Of a DNA stretch of 64,000 bases, positions 1-9,397 are shown in pieces. Within the stretch, counting starts at the first letter, position 1; the number at the start of each line of letters is the position of its first letter. The stretch is from CAZRGV01 sp964599655 (lineage in GTDB: Bacteria; Planctomycetota; Planctomycetia; Isosphaerales; Isosphaeraceae), in contig CAZRGV010000011.1 in assembly GCA_964599655.1 (NCBI GenBank), forward strand, positions 1 through 64,000, in the 5' to 3' direction. The notes under the pieces are model-generated. The model was given only the letters and a program-made list of their open reading frames with translations, did not search any database and was not told the origin of the DNA. Made by a program: the position numbers and the translations under genes.

Positions 1-1113
1 TCGGCCGTGACGGCGTCATCACGGTCGAGGAAGGCAAGTCGGCCGACACGACCCTCGAGTTCGTCGAGGGCATGCAGTTCGACAAGGGGTATCTGAGCCC
101 GTACTTCGTCACCAGCCCTCAGACGATGGAGGCCGTGCTTGACGACGCCCTGATCCTTCTGCATGAGAAGAAGATCAGCAACCTTCGCGACATGATTCCG
201 CTCCTGGAGCGGGTCGCGCAGTCGGGCCAGCCCCTGCTGATCATCGCCGAAGACGTTGAGGGCGAGGCTCTGGCCGCCCTGGTCGTCAACAAGCTGCGGG
301 GCGTCCTGAGTGTCGGCGCCGGGCTTCGGCGACCGCCGCAAGGCGATGCTTCAGGACATGGCGATTCTCACCGGCGGCACGGTCGTCAGCGAGGATCTCG
401 GCCTGAAACTGGAGAACTTGACCCTCGCCCAGCTCGGCAAGGCCAAGCAGGTGAAGGTCAACAAGGACAGCACAACCCTCATCCAGGGCGCCGGCAAGAA
501 GGCCGATATCCAGAAGCGGATCGACCAGCTTCGACGCCAGATCGAGGAGACCGAGAGCGAGTACGACAAGGAGAAGTTCCAGGAGCGGCTCGCGAAGATT
601 TCCGGCGGCGTGGCGTTGATCAATGTCGGCGCCGCGACCGAAGCGGCCATGAAGGAAACCAAGGCCCGCGTCGAGGACGCCTTGCACGCCACCCGCGCGG
701 CGGCCGAGGAAGGGATTGTGCCGGGCGGCGGCACCGCGCTTTTGCGGGTCATTCCGGCCGTCGAGGCGGTCCGGAAGTCGCTCTCGGGCGACGAGGCCCT
801 CGGCGCGGCGATCGTCCTGCGGGCACTCGAAGAGCCGGTTCGCCTGATCGCCGAGAACTCGGGGCATGATGGCGCGGTGGTGGCCGAAGAGGTCAAGTCG
901 CAGGGCGGCTCGATCGGCTTCAACGCCAACACCGGCGAGTACGTCGACATGTTCCAGGCCGGAATCGTCGACCCGACGAAGGTCACGCGATCGGCCTTGC
1001 AGAACGCCGCGTCGATCGCCGCCTTGCTGCTGACGACCGAGGCGATGATCACCAACATCAAGGAAGAGGAAGAGGGCAAGCCCGCGCCGAAGATCGAGGG
1101 CGCGATCCGCTGA
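1..1113 (+). pseudogene. groEL: GroEL chaperonin, 5'-truncated by window edge and frameshifted
   Basis: Reads as the apical, intermediate and C-terminal equatorial parts of a 60-kDa chaperonin, which folds proteins in the cytoplasm as an ATP-driven double ring. The segment starts at the GRDGVITVEEGKS motif in one frame and continues past IIAEDVEGEALA to about 309. The match then moves to another frame with APGFGDRRKAMLQD and runs to IEGAIR and a TGA at 1113. At the junction the usual sequence between VLxV and KAPGFGD is shortened by roughly 11 bases, so the gene cannot give a full-length product as written. This may be a true mutation or an assembly error; three N gaps elsewhere make the latter plausible. 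The C-terminus lacks the GGM-rich tail of many GroELs, which suits a paralogue. bTHX and dnaJ-grpE follow on the same strand. Confidence 0.9.
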
Positions 1114-1155
1114 GTCCCGCTCCCGCCTTGACCGTCACCGCTCGAATCTCTCCCC

Positions 1156-1190
1156 TCAAGGCCCGGATCGCGAAACGATCCGGGCCTTGA
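1156..1190 (+). terminator. Hairpin terminator after groEL
   Basis: A perfect 15-bp inverted repeat (TCAAGGCCCGGATCG / CGATCCGGGCCTTGA) with a 5-base CGAAA loop lies 43 bases after the groEL stop. No U-run follows, but stems like this without a U-run are a plausible transcription end in high-GC bacteria. Confidence 0.7.
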
Positions 1191-1322
1191 TCTCCCGCTC
1201 ACCTTCATTTCGGCTCGACACCCGGATCGGCGACTCTGTTCGATTGGGCCGCCGGTTGCTATCTTGTTGTCCCCGGGCAAGAGAATCCCGGACCCGACAA
1301 CGCTGTTCAGGAGAATCGATTC

Positions 1323-1442
1323 ATGGGTAAAGGTGACAAGCGAACCAAGCGCGGCAAGATCTTCAAGGGAAGCTTCGGCAAAAGTCGACCCAAGAAGAAG
1401 ACCAAGCCACAGGAACAATCCGCCGAGACGTCGCGGAGCTGA
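1323..1442 (+). CDS. Small ribosomal subunit protein bTHX (30S protein THX)
   Basis: A 39-residue, very basic peptide beginning MGKGDKRTKRGKIFKGSFGK followed by SRPKKK. This matches the bTHX family, a small peptide bound in the head of the 30S subunit, first described in Thermus and present in several phyla including planctomycetes and Bacteroidota. The family consensus starts MGKGDxxTxRGKIxxGxxGxxRPKKK, so nearly the whole conserved block is present; the acidic/polar tail (QEQSAETSRS) is variable. AGGAG at 1309-1313 is well spaced for the ATG at 1323. It sits between groEL and dnaJ on the same strand, separated from groEL by a hairpin, so it probably has its own promoter. It is easily missed by gene finders because of its length. 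Confidence 0.88.
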   Translation: MGKGDKRTKRGKIFKGSFGKSRPKKKTKPQEQSAETSRS

Positions 1443-1981
1443 CCCGCCGAATCCGCCCCGCCCCGCGGGTCCGGCGGCCAGCCAGGCTTGACGATCCAGA
1501 ACGATTCCGAGACACCCGAACACGAGGAAGCGCGCCGGCTCGACAGAAGCGCCTGGCGGACGCTCGAAACGGATCACTCCGAACCGAACTCGATCGCCGG
1601 AATCTTCGTACATCAAATCAGGCATTCCGCTCCGGGAGCCCGGCGGCGCCCGGACGTTCTCGACGCCAAATCGCCCACTCGGATCGATCCTAGAATGGAA
1701 TCGGCGACGGATCGACACTCGAAGGGGACGCGAAGGGCGAACGCCGAGAATCCTCGGGATTGTTCGACAGGTCCGAGGCGCATTGGCCCGATGATTGATT
1801 AGGCGACCCGAGTCCGGTGGTCCTCGCGTGGGAGGGACCGGTTCGGAATGGTTCCAGAACCAGCGAAACCTGTAACGTGGAGGCGGGGATAGAGCGTTGG
1901 ATTCCGCAAAACGGCATGGTTGTGATACCATGATCCAAGATCAATCCGCCGCGGAAAGGCCCCGAACGAGATCCCGTGCCG
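1443..1981. other. Intergenic region upstream of dnaJ (539 bases)
   Basis: I see no supported gene here. Open frames on both strands have Arg/Pro/Ser-rich translations without family resemblance. I looked for a CIRCE-type HrcA operator (TTAGCACTC-N9-GAGTGCTAA) and did not find one. The dnaJ promoter presumably lies here. Confidence 0.5.
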
Positions 1982-3130
1982 ATGGCGACAACGAAGCGCG
2001 ACTATTACGAGGTCCTCGGCGTTAAGCGAGACGCGTCCGCCGAAGAGATCAAAAAAGCGTATCGCCAGATGGCGCTGAAGAACCACCCGGATCGAAACCC
2101 GGGAGACGCCGAGGCCGAGCGGCGATTCAAGGAAGCGGCCGAGGCATACGAGGTTCTTTCCGACCAGGCGAAGCGCCAGCGCTACGACCGTTACGGCCAC
2201 GCGGGCATGGAAGGGGCTGGCGTCCACAATTTCCGAAGCGCCGACGACATCATGTCGGCCTTCAGCGAGATCTTCGGCGGCGGCCTCTTCGGCGACATGT
2301 TCACGCCGCGACGCCGTGGCCCTCGTCCCGGTCAGGATCTCATGATGAAGCTCGAAATCGAGCTTCAGGAAGCGGCCCGAGGAGCCACCAAGCCCATCGA
2401 GATCAACCGGCAGGAAATCTGCGACGAGTGCGAGGGCAGCGGTGCCCGCAAGGGGACCATCGCCGTCACGTGCGACTACTGCCGGGGCCAGGGGCAGGTC
2501 GTTCAGTCTCGAGGGTTCTTCCAGGTGGCCACGACCTGCCCGGCCTGCGGCGGCGACGGCACCCGGATCGTCGACCCTTGCACCAAGTGCCGAGGAACCG
2601 GCCGGGTGATGGCGACGGCCCACCTTCGCGTCGATATCCCGCCAGGCGTCGATACCGGCATGTGGCTCCAGCTTCGCAACCAGGGGGAGCCCGGCGACCC
2701 CGGCGCTCCGAGAGGCAACCTGCGAATCCAGATCCAGATCCGACCGCACCGATTCTTCGAGCGACGAGGCAACGACCTGTACTGCCAGGTACCGATCAGC
2801 TTCCCGCAAGCCGCCCTCGGTGCCGAGATCGAGGTCCCCACTCTCGAGGGAACCGAACGGCTGACGATCCCCCGTGGCACACAGAGCAGCGAGATCCTCA
2901 AGCTCAAAGGCCGGGGAATGCCTGACATCAACGGCCGTGGCCGAGGGGACGAGCTGGTCGAGGTCGTGGTGGAAACGCCCCGACGACTCTCCGCGCGTCA
3001 GGAGGAACTGCTTCGGGAACTGGCCGAGCTGGAACACGAGGACGTCAGTCCCAAGCGAAGAAGCTTCTTTGAGAAACTCCGCGACTACTTCACCGAGGAA
3101 CCGGAGGCCGACTCGCATGGCGGCCACTGA
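1982..3130 (+). CDS. dnaJ: Chaperone protein DnaJ (Hsp40)
   Basis: Full-length type I DnaJ of 382 residues, the cytoplasmic co-chaperone that delivers clients to DnaK and stimulates its ATPase. The J domain occupies residues 5-70 with the HPD motif at 35-37. A Gly/Phe-rich linker follows (GGGLFGDMF), then the zinc domain with four CxxCxGxG repeats near 147, 164, 186 and 200 (CDECEGSG, CDYCRGQG, CPACGGDG, CTKCRGTG). The C-terminal substrate-binding domains end with EELLRELAELE. The ATG at 1982 (MATTKRDYYEVLGV) is the natural family start; an in-frame GTG at 1976 would add two residues. GrpE follows after 55 bases, so the pair is probably one transcript. No dnaK is in the window. Confidence 0.96.
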   Translation: MATTKRDYYEVLGVKRDASAEEIKKAYRQMALKNHPDRNPGDAEAERRFKEAAEAYEVLSDQAKRQRYDRYGHAGMEGAGVHNFRSADDIMSAFSEIFGGGLFGDMFTPRRRGPRPGQDLMMKLEIELQEAARGATKPIEINRQEICDECEGSGARKGTIAVTCDYCRGQGQVVQSRGFFQVATTCPACGGDGTRIVDPCTKCRGTGRVMATAHLRVDIPPGVDTGMWLQLRNQGEPGDPGAPRGNLRIQIQIRPHRFFERRGNDLYCQVPISFPQAALGAEIEVPTLEGTERLTIPRGTQSSEILKLKGRGMPDINGRGRGDELVEVVVETPRRLSARQEELLRELAELEHEDVSPKRRSFFEKLRDYFTEEPEADSHGGH

Positions 3131-3185
3131 TGGAACCGCATCAGGGCGCGCTGAACGGCGTCAAGGGCCCGGGGATCACGAACCC

Positions 3186-3761
3186 ATGAACGACCCTTCC
3201 CATCCAAGAGACTCCGCGGCACCGGGTGATGCCAAACCCGATCCGCAAGACTCCGAAGCGACGGTAAGCCCCGCATCCAGGGACACCGAGGCCGCAATGC
3301 TTGATGAGGAACTGGCCCAGGTTGCCCGGCAGCGCGACGAATACCTGGATCAGCTTCAGCGCTCCCGCGCCGAGTTCGCGAATTTCCAGAAGCGGGTTCG
3401 CGCTCAAGCGGAAATCGATCGCTCCTACGCCGTGGGTGGCCTGGCGGTCGATCTGCTGGCTGTGATCGACAACTTCGAGCGCGCCCTCGAAGCCGCCCGA
3501 AGCTCGGGAGCCGCGTCCATCGTCGAGGGGCTCGAGATGGTCTACAAGCAGTTGCTCGCGGCCCTGGCCAAGCACGAGATCGAGCCGATCGCCGCCCTCG
3601 GCCTGCCGTTCGACCCCAACCAGCATGAGGCGATCACCCAGGTGCCAAACGCCGAACACCCCGAGGGGACCGTCGTCGCCGAACTGGGCCGGGGTTACAA
3701 GATCCGGGACCGCGTGCTGCGTCCCTCCAAGGTTGCCGTCTCCGTCAAGCCCGGGAATTGA
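3186..3761 (+). CDS. grpE: Nucleotide exchange factor GrpE
   Basis: A 191-residue GrpE, which dimerises and releases ADP from DnaK. An acidic, low-complexity N-terminus (1-40) precedes the long coiled-coil helix (ELAQVARQRDEYLDQLQRSR, then EFANFQKR). The C-terminal beta domain carries the family signature (GLPFDPNQHEAI, EGTVVAELGRGYKIRDRVLR). I chose the ATG at 3186 (MNDPSHPRD) because it removes an out-of-family extension that would overlap dnaJ. It lies 55 bases after dnaJ, consistent with co-transcription and joint heat-shock function. Length is normal for the family. Confidence 0.95.
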   Translation: MNDPSHPRDSAAPGDAKPDPQDSEATVSPASRDTEAAMLDEELAQVARQRDEYLDQLQRSRAEFANFQKRVRAQAEIDRSYAVGGLAVDLLAVIDNFERALEAARSSGAASIVEGLEMVYKQLLAALAKHEIEPIAALGLPFDPNQHEAITQVPNAEHPEGTVVAELGRGYKIRDRVLRPSKVAVSVKPGN

Positions 3762-3881
3762 CCGGGCAACGCCTCCAGCAACAGCCCACCGACCATTCCG
3801 ATTTGTTGATTCCTAGGCCGATGTGAGAGCGCGAGCGACCCCTCGCGCCTCCTGGATCGGCCGACCTCCAAGGGCCCGTGC

Positions 3882-4205
3882 ATGCCAACCTACGACTACG
3901 TGTGCGACGCCTGCGGCCACGAATTCGAAGCCTTCGAATCGATCAAAGCCGACCCGCAGCGAACCTGTCCGAAGTGCCACGAAGATCAGCTCCGCCGGAA
4001 GCTTGGCCCCGGCGCGGCCATCCTTTTCAAGGGGTCTGGGTTTTATCAGACCGACTACCGAAGCGACTCGTACCGCAAGGCCGCCAAGGCTGACAAGGCC
4101 CCCGAGTCGACCGCCAAGTCCGGCGATTCCTCGTCCAATGGTTCCAGTTCCCCGGCCAAGTCCGAACCTGCCAAACCCACCAGCAGCGGCGGAACCTCGC
4201 CATGA
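3882..4205 (+). CDS. FmdB-family zinc ribbon protein
   Basis: A 107-residue protein starting MPTYDYVCDACGHEFEAFES with a second CPKC knuckle near residue 31, the classic FmdB/CxxC_CxxC_SSSS zinc ribbon. The family takes its name from a putative regulator of formamidase genes in Methylophilus; its biochemical role remains unclear. The GSGFYQTDYRS segment after the ribbon is also typical. The last 50 residues are low-complexity Lys/Ala/Ser/Gly. The gene overlaps yacG by four bases (ATGA), so the two are translationally coupled; it probably belongs to the dnaJ-grpE transcript, whose stop lies 120 bases upstream. Confidence 0.9.
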   Translation: MPTYDYVCDACGHEFEAFESIKADPQRTCPKCHEDQLRRKLGPGAAILFKGSGFYQTDYRSDSYRKAAKADKAPESTAKSGDSSSNGSSSPAKSEPAKPTSSGGTSP

Positions 4206-4399
4206 TCCAGGGGCGATGCCCGATCTGCGGCAAGTCCTTCGCGATTCGGACGCTCGACGAGCTTCCGACCTTTCCCTTCTGTTCCGAGCGTTGCCGACTG
4301 GTGGACCTTGGTCGATGGATCGACGGCTCTTACGTCATCCCCGGCTCTCAGACCCCCGCCGGCAAGGATGAGCCGGTATCTCCGGAGGAGTCGGAGTAA
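4202..4399 (+). CDS. yacG: DNA gyrase inhibitor YacG (zinc ribbon)
   Basis: A 65-residue YacG homologue, a small zinc protein that in E. coli binds GyrB and inhibits gyrase. The four Cys ligands appear as CPICGK near residue 6 and FCSERCRLVDLGRWIDG around residues 26-42, the strongest family signature. A short acidic tail follows (SPEESE). The ATG overlaps the stop of the FmdB-like gene (ATGA), so translation is coupled. A 13-bp-stem hairpin 50 bases downstream closes the unit. Confidence 0.93.
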   Translation: MIQGRCPICGKSFAIRTLDELPTFPFCSERCRLVDLGRWIDGSYVIPGSQTPAGKDEPVSPEESE

Positions 4400-4448
4400 C
4401 GCCGGTCAGGTCGGTACGATCGCGGGGCAACGTTCCTCGCGCGGCGAA

Positions 4449-4488
4449 AGACGGATTGCGGAGGCCAGGGGCTCCCCGCAATCCGTCT
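4449..4488. terminator. Bidirectional hairpin terminator between yacG and the aldo/keto reductase
   Basis: Inverted repeat AGACGGATTGCGG (4449-4461) and CCGCAATCCGTCT (4476-4488), 13 bp perfect, followed by TTGTGTTT on the plus strand. It lies between two convergent genes and can serve both. Confidence 0.75.
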
Positions 4489-4530
4489 TTGTGTTTCCCG
4501 GCCGGAGGATTCCGGGCCGCAGACCCTTCC

Positions 4531-5718
4531 TCAGCCAAGCTTCCGGTCGGCGATCTGGACGAGGTTCGCCACGGGCAGGCCGTACGGGCAGGCCTTCTCG
4601 GCGGCCTGAAGATCGGCCTTCGCGAGATCGCGAGCCTCGGCAGGCAGCGCCTGATAGAGGGCGCGGGCCTGCTGTCGCTTGCCATAGGCACTGTAGTACC
4701 GCAGGTAGCGGAGCACCGTCGAGACGGGGACGCCCCGGGCGGCCGTCTCGCAGAGGTGGCCGCAGCCGTGGCAATACATGTTGGCCGTCTTCTGGCGATG
4801 CTCCTCCAGCAGACGGGCTTCCTTGGCGGTCAAGGGCTCGCGACTGGCGGCGACGTTCTCCTTGAGGTCGGAGAGGTTCGTCATCTCGCTGACGACGACC
4901 TGCATTCGCTGGTCCGACCAGACGGCCTTGATCGCCGCCACTTCCTTTTTGAAGCCCTTGGCCTGAAGCGCGGCGATCTTGTCGGGGAAGCTCTCGGCGC
5001 CCTTCTGGGTCTTCATGGCGACCAGGCCGATGTTGGCCTTCGATGCCTTGTCGATCGCCCGCTGAAGCTTGTCATGATCGACAACGCGGAAGTTGTACTG
5101 GATCATCACTTGGTCGAGCCAGCCAACCTCGGCGACCGTCTCAAGGATCTCGGGCAGCATGGCGTCATGGCAGCTCAGGCCGCAGAAGCGGATCTTGCCC
5201 GCCTTCTTCAGATCCTCGAACGCCTTCCGAACATCCGGGTCGCGGAGCATGCCGATCTGCTGACCGCCGATGCCGTGGATGTAGTAGCAGTCGAGGTAGT
5301 CCGTCTTCAGCCGCTCGAGACTCCCGTTGAGCCGCTCCGCGAAGGTGGCCGCGCCTTTCGCGCCCCCTCGTTTGTAGCTGTTGTTCTTGCTGACGAGGTA
5401 GACCTCCTTGCGGAGTCCGGTTCGCTCGAGGACTTGGCCGAGGACCTGCTCGGCGACGGTGTTCTCGTACGACTCAGAGGTGTCGATATATCGAACCCCC
5501 GCCGCGAGCGCGCGTTGAACAAAACTCGGCTGAAGGGCCCAACTCGTGCCCATGCCCAGCTTGGTGACCTTCTGGCCGGTCTTGCCCAGGGTTACCAGCG
5601 GGACCGCCGCCTCCGGAGGAGCCGCCATCACGGATTCCGCCGACGCCAGGACCGCACCGGTCGCCGCCGCGGTCTTGAGGAAACGCCTCCGATTGCCGCC
5701 GCCACACGTCTCGCCCAT
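4531..5718 (-). CDS. Tat-exported aldo/keto reductase with C-terminal Fe-S cluster motif
   Basis: A 395-residue aldo/keto reductase of the type common in planctomycetes. The N-terminus has a twin-arginine signal (RRRFLK at residues 10-15, then an Ala-rich stretch ending VMAAP), so it is probably exported folded. The TIM-barrel core shows the AKR tetrad in context: YIDTSESY (Asp and Tyr), VSKNNS (Lys) and YIHGIG (His). The C-terminal 90 residues carry CHGCGHLC and a later ACPYGLP, a cysteine set typical of the 4Fe-4S domain attached to this AKR subgroup. Start ATG at 5718 is preceded by GAGGAAGG; an in-frame upstream extension lacks resemblance to the family. Substrate unknown. It converges with yacG across a shared hairpin. 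Confidence 0.9.
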   Translation of the reverse strand: MGETCGGGNRRRFLKTAAATGAVLASAESVMAAPPEAAVPLVTLGKTGQKVTKLGMGTSWALQPSFVQRALAAGVRYIDTSESYENTVAEQVLGQVLERTGLRKEVYLVSKNNSYKRGGAKGAATFAERLNGSLERLKTDYLDCYYIHGIGGQQIGMLRDPDVRKAFEDLKKAGKIRFCGLSCHDAMLPEILETVAEVGWLDQVMIQYNFRVVDHDKLQRAIDKASKANIGLVAMKTQKGAESFPDKIAALQAKGFKKEVAAIKAVWSDQRMQVVVSEMTNLSDLKENVAASREPLTAKEARLLEEHRQKTANMYCHGCGHLCETAARGVPVSTVLRYLRYYSAYGKRQQARALYQALPAEARDLAKADLQAAEKACPYGLPVANLVQIADRKLG

Positions 5719-6011
5719 CGTGCCTTCCTCCTCTTGAGTCGAGTCAAGACACCACCCGAACCGCCCGGCGAAGGCCAGACGCGGGCCGTCCACAGGAACA
5801 TGGCCCCTCATTCTGAGCCATCCAGGGAGCCGGGTCAACAAAGATTTGACAAACGATGCCGGTCATTGTGACGGAGACAAACCGCGTCGAATGGTCACAT
5901 GCAAGGATTTCCCGTGTACGACCCGGCACCGAGACTGGTCGTTTTTGGTCGAACCAACGATTGCGTATCGTCAGTCCTCAAACGACTGGATCGCGTCTCA
6001 TCGCGTGTGTC

Positions 6012-9000
6012 TTAGCGGTGCGGAGGTCCGTTTCCGTGTTTGATGTTCGGGGATTCCGGGGACGGCGGCACCTGGCTTGGAGACTGGAGGTAGCGGAACA
6101 GGTCGGCGACTTGCCGTTCGTCGAGGCTGTCGAGCAGACCCGTCGGCATGAGGGAAGAGTCGGACTTTCGCTCCTCGGTGATCTCGTCGCGTGGGATAAC
6201 GAGTCGTTCGGTCGGTGTCTGGATCGTGACGGTCCGTTCACCCTTTTCCGCGACCAGGCCGTTGATGACTCGGCCGTCCGAGAGAGCGAAGATGGACATT
6301 CGATAGTCGAGAGCCAGGGAGGCGTTGGGGTCGAGGATGTTCTCCAGAAGGTAGCCAAGGTCACCGCGCTGGGCGCCCGTGAGCTCGGGACCGACCGCGC
6401 CGCCTTCGCCGAAGAGCTTGTGACACTGGGCGCAGGTCTTTTCGAAGATGGCCCGGCCGCGGGTGGCATCCGCTCGCGTCAGTCGGCCGTTGTCCAACGC
6501 CTGCCTCAACTGCCCGATTCGCGCGCGGGTCTCGATGGAGACCGGTCGCTCGCGACCCCAGATCTCCTCGACGAGGGTGCGAATGGGCGCTTCCTTCCAG
6601 TTGCGGAGCTGGCGGACGACAAACACTGGAACATCCTGGCGGGTGATCCGGCCTGCCTGGACGGCCTTGACCAGCATCTCGGCCGACGATTGCCTCGCGG
6701 CGAGTCCGGCCAGGGCCGCTTCTCGGGCGTCCCTGGAGAGTTCCGGATAGGAATTGAGAATGATCCGGGACGTCGCGGGGTCGTCGTAGGTCGCCAGAGC
6801 GCGGACTGCTTCGGCGGCGAGGGCTGGCTCGGCCAGAAGGCGACGGAGAAGGGCTTCGAGCCCATCGGGACGGAGCCGGGCGAGCGTCTTGAGCGCCTCC
6901 TGGCGGGTTGTGACGTCGCCGTTCGTATCGGCGGCGAGGGCCTGGAGTTCCTCGATCGCGGCGGCGTTGCCGAAGACGGCGGAGAGTTCTCGGACGAGGA
7001 CGCGAATCGATGCGTCGTCGGAGGCGGCCAGTTCTCGGGCGGCCTCGTCCCAGCCGGCGGGGGCCCCGGCGCGCCGGGTTTCGCGGAAGACATCGGCCAA
7101 ACCCGAGAGCCATTCGAGGCGGACGTGATCATTCTCGTCCTCGGCCAGTCGTCGGACGATCGGGGAGACCAGCTCGGGCCGGTCTCGCTCCTGGGCCAAT
7201 CGTCGAGCGACAAACCTCGGGAGCGAGCCGAAAACCGGGGCGTTGGCCAGCGCCGCGGCGCGCTCGGGAGCGGCGATCACCGCGGGCTCGATACCATACC
7301 AGACCATCAGTGGCAGGACCGGATCCTTGGCAAAGGCCCCGTGCTTCGCGATCGCGCTGGCGATTCCCCATCGCCGCGCGACCGGCAGTCGCTGGAGCGA
7401 CGAGGCCAGGAAGGTGAGCACCAGTCCCGATTCCTCCCTCGCCGCTCGCTGTTCCATCGCGGTGATCGCACGAGCCGAGGGCGTCCCGGAGTCAACTAGC
7501 AAGCGGACAATCCAGGCGCGGACGTACTCCGACGAGTCGTCAAGCCGGCCAATCAGCCAGGGCTCCTCGACCGCTCCGATCCCGTACAGGCACCACAACG
7601 CCTTCAGCCGCAGTGGAACGTCGTCCGCTTCCTCGAAGATCGCCCGCAGCGCCTCGCGAGCCTGGGTGAGGTCGCGACCGGCCGCGGCTCGCTCCTGCAA
7701 GATCCGGCGGGACTGCCGGGCATACCAGACGTTCGAATGCCGCTGCAACTTGACGAGTTCCACGTCGTCAAGGGCCGACAAGTCCGTGAACTCAGGCGCC
7801 TTTGGCGTGCCGTGAACGATCTTGTAGATCCGGCCCGAGGAGCGGTAGACGCCATCGGCCTCGTGGCATTCGCCGATGTCCGACCAGTCGGCGACAAAAA
7901 CGCCGCCGTCGGGGCCGGAGAGAAGCGTGATGCCTCGGAACCAAGGATCGGACCAGGCGATCGGGTCGGGTCGGTGGGTCGCCGTGTACGTCGCCGATCG
8001 CCGTTCCAGATGGTCGCGATTCATCCGGTGGCCATGGAGGTTCAGGGCAAAGACATCGCCACGGTAGTCGTCGGGCCAGTTGTCACCTTGATAGATCATC
8101 AGGCCGGCGTGCGCGTGGCCGCCGCCAGACCGGTCGGTCGTCGCGGTCACACCGAGCGTTCGGATATCGCTCCAGACCTCGCGCGTATCCCAGTGGTAGT
8201 GGTCGGCCGTCTGGGGAATCAAGTCGTAGAAGTTGGCCGCGCCGGGGTCCTGGCCGTACATCCGCTGGTAGTGGGCGCCGGGAACAACGTGCCAGAGGTG
8301 GCCGATGACCGTGTTGATGAAGAACGCCTGTCCGTGTTTGTCCCAGTCCAGGCCCCAGGGGTTGGTGGTGCCCTGGCAAACGACCTCGAAGATGTCTCGC
8401 GTGGGATGATAGCGCCAGATGGCGCCGTTGACCGCCACGCGATCCTTATCCGGCGTGCCGGGGCGACCAACGTGTGACGTGCCCTGAATCCCCTGACGGC
8501 CATAGAGCCAGCCGTCGGGCCCCCATTGCAAGCCGTTGACCAGACAGTGGTGAATCACGACGTCGTCCCAGCCGTCGAGCACGACGACCGGTTCCCCATC
8601 GGGCACATCGTCACCATCGCGATCGGGCAAGAAGAGGAGGTATGGGGAGCAGGTTGCCCACACGCCGCCGAAACCAACCTCCACGCTCGATAGTCGGATG
8701 CCGCCGTCCCAGAAGACCTTCCGTTTGTCAAAGCGGCCGTCGTGGTTGGAATCCTCGAAGATCAGGATACGATCGCGCAGGTTTTTATCGAACTTGATTT
8801 TGGACTCAGCATAGGTGTAATTCTCGGCAACCCAAAGCCGTCCCTTTGCGTCGAAGGTCATCGCGATGGGTTGGCGAACGTCGGGCTCGGCGGCAAACAC
8901 GGTGGCGCGGAATCCCTCCGGCAGCCTCAGTCCGGCCAGGGCCTCCGCGGGCGAGGTTGGCCCACCCTGTGCTGCCTGCGAGTCGTAGGGCTGCGGGAAA

Positions 9001-9081
9001 TCGTCGGCCAAGGCGCTCGACGCCATCGTGGTCACCACCNNNNNNNNNNAGGAACCACCGCCAGTCACATCCGCGTTTCAT
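6012..9081 (-). CDS. PVC-type membrane-bound dehydrogenase with HEAT region and c-type haem domain
   Basis: A protein of about 1020 residues with the architecture typical of Planctomycetes/Verrucomicrobia. The N-terminus is a signal peptide, partly hidden by an N gap. A beta-propeller dehydrogenase-like domain comes next (LRLPEGFRATVFAAEPDVR, FDAKGRLWVAENYTY, NGLQWGPDGWLYGRQG), then a helical HEAT-like middle, then a PVC-type haem domain with CAQCHK and VGPELTG (haem ligation by Cys-Cys-His). The C-terminus (LMPTGLLDSLDERQVADLFRYL) is a strong match to these proteins. It is presumably a periplasmic oxidoreductase or electron carrier with unknown substrate. The true start is probably the ATG at 9081 (MKRGCDWRWF) preceded by GAGGAG; it is out of frame with the rest only because the 10-N gap has arbitrary length. 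Confidence 0.9.
9040..9049. other. Assembly gap (10 N)
   Basis: Ten N bases interrupt the signal peptide of the PVC-type dehydrogenase. The length is a placeholder, so the reading frame across it is undetermined. Confidence 0.98.
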
Positions 9082-9397
9082 CACGAAGACTCCTCAGCCG
9101 CCGACGGGTCTGCGCCGGAATGATCCGTTCGCGTCATATTACCGCCGGGAAACCGGTTGAGGAACCAAGCGGAAGACGATGGCTCCGAGGTTCCCGTCCA
9201 GGGATGCGCCCTTCCTTTTATGGTGAGGAGTCGTCTTCGAGGGGATCGAAGGGGGCTTGATCGTCGAGGTTCCTCGCGTCCAGCCCACGATGGGCGTTGC
9301 CGGTCACTGGCGGCTTCCAGACGCAGCCGGGACCGGCCTCGCGTTTTGCAAGGCCGGTCCCGTGTCAGGATTCGCAACGTTCGTTACGAGTTGTCGG
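9082..9397. other. Intergenic region (316 bases)
   Basis: Lies between two leftward genes. It holds the hairpin listed at 9329-9361 and, next to 9081, the GAGGAG ribosome binding site of the PVC-type gene. I see no further gene; the promoter of the PVC-type gene should be here. Confidence 0.5.
9329..9361 (-). terminator. Hairpin terminator after the TolC-like gene
   Basis: Perfect 11-bp inverted repeat GGGACCGGCCT / AGGCCGGTCCC with an 11-base loop, 37 bases beyond the stop codon of the leftward TolC-like gene. No U-run is present. Confidence 0.65.

Noticed and set aside
1488..1802. 104-codon frame between bTHX and dnaJ
   Set aside because: Composition typical of non-coding GC-rich DNA, no ribosome binding site and no resemblance to known proteins.
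351..1931. 526-codon leftward open frame opposite groEL and bTHX
   Set aside because: Translation is Arg/Ser/Pro-rich without family motifs and lies antisense to clear groEL homology.
1443..1981. CIRCE/HrcA operator before dnaJ
   Set aside because: No TTAGCACTC / GAGTGCTAA pair was found.
4456..5871. 471-codon rightward frame opposite the aldo/keto reductase
   Set aside because: Antisense to a strongly recognised gene; no motifs of its own.
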